Source of the DNA: Actinomycetota bacterium
Lineage (GTDB): Bacteria; Actinomycetota; Acidimicrobiia; IMCC26256
Assembly (NCBI GenBank): GCA_009702955.1
Contig: WLHA01000071.1
Span: 1 to 6,522, forward strand
Direction: 5' to 3'
Length of the DNA: 6,522 nt
The notes beneath the pieces are model-generated. The model saw only the letters and a program-made list of their open reading frames with translations, did no database searches and had not been told where the DNA came from. Of this stretch, positions 5,587 through 6,522 are shown piece by piece (the first letter of the stretch is position 1; every line of letters starts with the position of its first letter). The position numbers and the translations under genes are program-made.

Positions 5587-6183
5587 CTACGCCCCAACTC
5601 GCGGTAGGTGAGTTGGGCGCGTTGCCTCAAAGGCAGAGATCTCGTCGGCAAACTTCTCAGTTATACCGATGTCGTCTAGGCCATGAACCAGGCGATGAAT
5701 GTGGTGGTCGTCGAGATGGAAAGGCTCTTCCATATCAAGTGACGGTACGCGAAGGATTAAGTCCGGTACGTCGATGATGATCTCGATTGTTGGGTCCGCC
5801 TCAACCGCACGCATGATCCGCTCAACCTCGTCGGGGCCGAGTGTCACCGGTACGAGCCCGATCTTTAAGCAGTTGTTCCGAAAGATATCGGCGAAGCGCG
5901 ATGAGATGATCGCCTTGAATCCGTAGTCCTCGAGTGCCCATGGTGCGTGCTCACGAGATGAACCGGTTCCAAAGTTTGGCCCTGCTACAAGAATCCCAGC
6001 CCCTTGGTATTGGGGTTGGTTGAGAACAAACTCGGGGTCTTCGCGCCACTCTGAGAAGAGCCCCGCTCCAAACCCGGTGCGCTCAATGCGCTTCAGCCAA
6101 TCACTGGGGATGATCTGATCGGTATCTACATCTGATCGGTCGAGCGGCACTGCACGCTCTGTGATGAGTTTTACTGGCTCCAT
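5587..6183 (-). CDS. leuD: 3-isopropylmalate dehydratase small subunit
   Basis: With LeuC it forms the isomerase that converts 2-isopropylmalate to 3-isopropylmalate through a dehydrated intermediate, the second step of leucine synthesis. At 198 residues it matches the usual length of about 200. Diagnostic segments are VDTDQIIPSDWL (19-30), GPNFGTGSSREHAPWAL (68-84), IISSRFADIFRNNCLKIGLV (92-111), and the C-terminal HRLVHGLDDIGIT (163-175). The GSSREHAPWAL loop recognises substrate and is the family hallmark. The start is supported by AGGAGA on this strand (6189-6194) five bases upstream. It lies 21 bases downstream of leuC, so the two form one operon; its promoter is outside the window. The last ten codons form one side of a strong hairpin that probably ends the transcript. 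The NFGTGSSREHA form and the 198-residue length point to the bacterial LeuD rather than a fused aconitase domain. Confidence 0.96.
   Translation of the reverse strand: MEPVKLITERAVPLDRSDVDTDQIIPSDWLKRIERTGFGAGLFSEWREDPEFVLNQPQYQGAGILVAGPNFGTGSSREHAPWALEDYGFKAIISSRFADIFRNNCLKIGLVPVTLGPDEVERIMRAVEADPTIEIIIDVPDLILRVPSLDMEEPFHLDDHHIHRLVHGLDDIGITEKFADEISAFEATRPTHLPRVGA
5590..5619. terminator. Strong hairpin shared by convergent small ORF and leuD
   Basis: CGCCCCAACTC (5590-5600) pairs with GAGTTGGGCG (5610-5619) over ten pairs with one bulged C and a nine-base loop. It starts 20 bases after the small ORF and overlaps the last ten codons of leuD, ending just before the leuD stop. No T-run follows on either strand, as in many actinomycete terminators, and the perfect arms suit a terminator that serves both directions. 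Confidence 0.55.
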
Positions 6184-6204
6184 GATTTTCTCCTATCTAG
6201 TTTT

Positions 6205-6522
6205 CTAGTTATCGAGGTCGGATGGGATTGCGAAGTGGCCTGCAACAGCTGTGGCAGCTGCGACAGCGGGGGAGACGAGGTGCGTGCGTCCTCCGCGTCC
6301 CTGGCGCCCTTCAAAGTTGCGGTTAGATGTACTCGCACTGCGCTCGCCGGGTGACAACTTGTCTGGGTTCATCGCAAGACACATTGAGCACCCTGGCTCA
6401 CGCCACTCGAGGCCAGCAGCGATGAATACATCATGCAGACCCTCTGCCTCTGCTTGATCCTTCACCGCAAACGAACCGGGCACCACCATTGCGCGCATGC
6501 CAGATTTGATGCTGCGACCGCG
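6205..6522 (-). CDS. leuC: 3-isopropylmalate dehydratase large subunit, C-terminal part (start outside window)
   Basis: The last 105 residues of the Fe-S-bearing large subunit of isopropylmalate isomerase. The reading frame stays open to the window edge (the first visible codons read RGRSIKSG before MRAMVVPGS), so the ATG at 6498 is internal and the gene continues beyond 6522. Recognisable segments are MVVPGSFAVKDQAEAEGL, EWREPGCSMCLAMNPDKL and STSNRNFEGRQGRGGRTHLV. The cysteines of GCSMC are two of the three ligands of the 4Fe-4S cluster; the third is upstream of the visible part. SNRNFEGRQG is the substrate-site signature shared with aconitase. Full-length members have about 465-470 residues, so about three quarters lies outside. 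The stop at 6205-6207 precedes leuD by 21 bases in the same operon. Confidence 0.95.
   Translation of the reverse strand, partial: RGRSIKSGMRAMVVPGSFAVKDQAEAEGLHDVFIAAGLEWREPGCSMCLAMNPDKLSPGERSASTSNRNFEGRQGRGGRTHLVSPAVAAATAVAGHFAIPSDLDN

Overview
The window is an ordinary chromosomal stretch from a bacterium that looks like an actinomycete, possibly of the Acidimicrobiia type. This is inferred from a small membrane-anchored protein ending in a sunset-type domain, a short near-leaderless leucine leader peptide in front of leuA, and hairpin terminators without U-tracts. Base composition is moderate, slightly above half G+C by eye. No mobile element, CRISPR array, tRNA or rRNA is visible.

Layout from left to right. 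(1) 65-1795 (+): a 576-residue acyl-CoA dehydrogenase family flavoprotein with a long C-terminal extension. (2) 1808-2176 (-): a 122-residue membrane-anchored sunset-domain protein, convergent with the dehydrogenase and divergent from the leucine gene. (3) 2226-2447: a leucine attenuator region, with an extended -10 promoter, a 16-residue leader peptide holding three consecutive Leu codons, a 12-bp hairpin directly after its stop codon, and a G/C hairpin followed by six T. (4) 2448-3989 (+): leuA, 2-isopropylmalate synthase. (5) 4053-5213 (+): a family-4-like glycosyltransferase. (6) 5214-5619: a stretch without a large gene. It holds a probable structured RNA (5268-5373, closed by a long bulged helix), a 45-codon ORF with a good ribosome binding site (5433-5570), and a strong hairpin. 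(7) 5587-6522 (-): leuD and the 3' end of leuC, which converge on the small ORF.

leuA, leuC and leuD provide the first two enzymes of leucine synthesis: 2-isopropylmalate synthase, then the two-subunit isopropylmalate isomerase. leuA has its own attenuator. leuCD is read from the other strand and its control region lies outside the window. The dehydrogenase, the glycosyltransferase and the sunset-domain protein have no evident functional link to leucine synthesis.

The two points that most deserve a second look are the leuA attenuator, with a GCCTCCT heptamer repeated three times, and the self-contained unit at about 5245-5619, which combines a folded leader RNA with a microprotein that I cannot assign to any known family.
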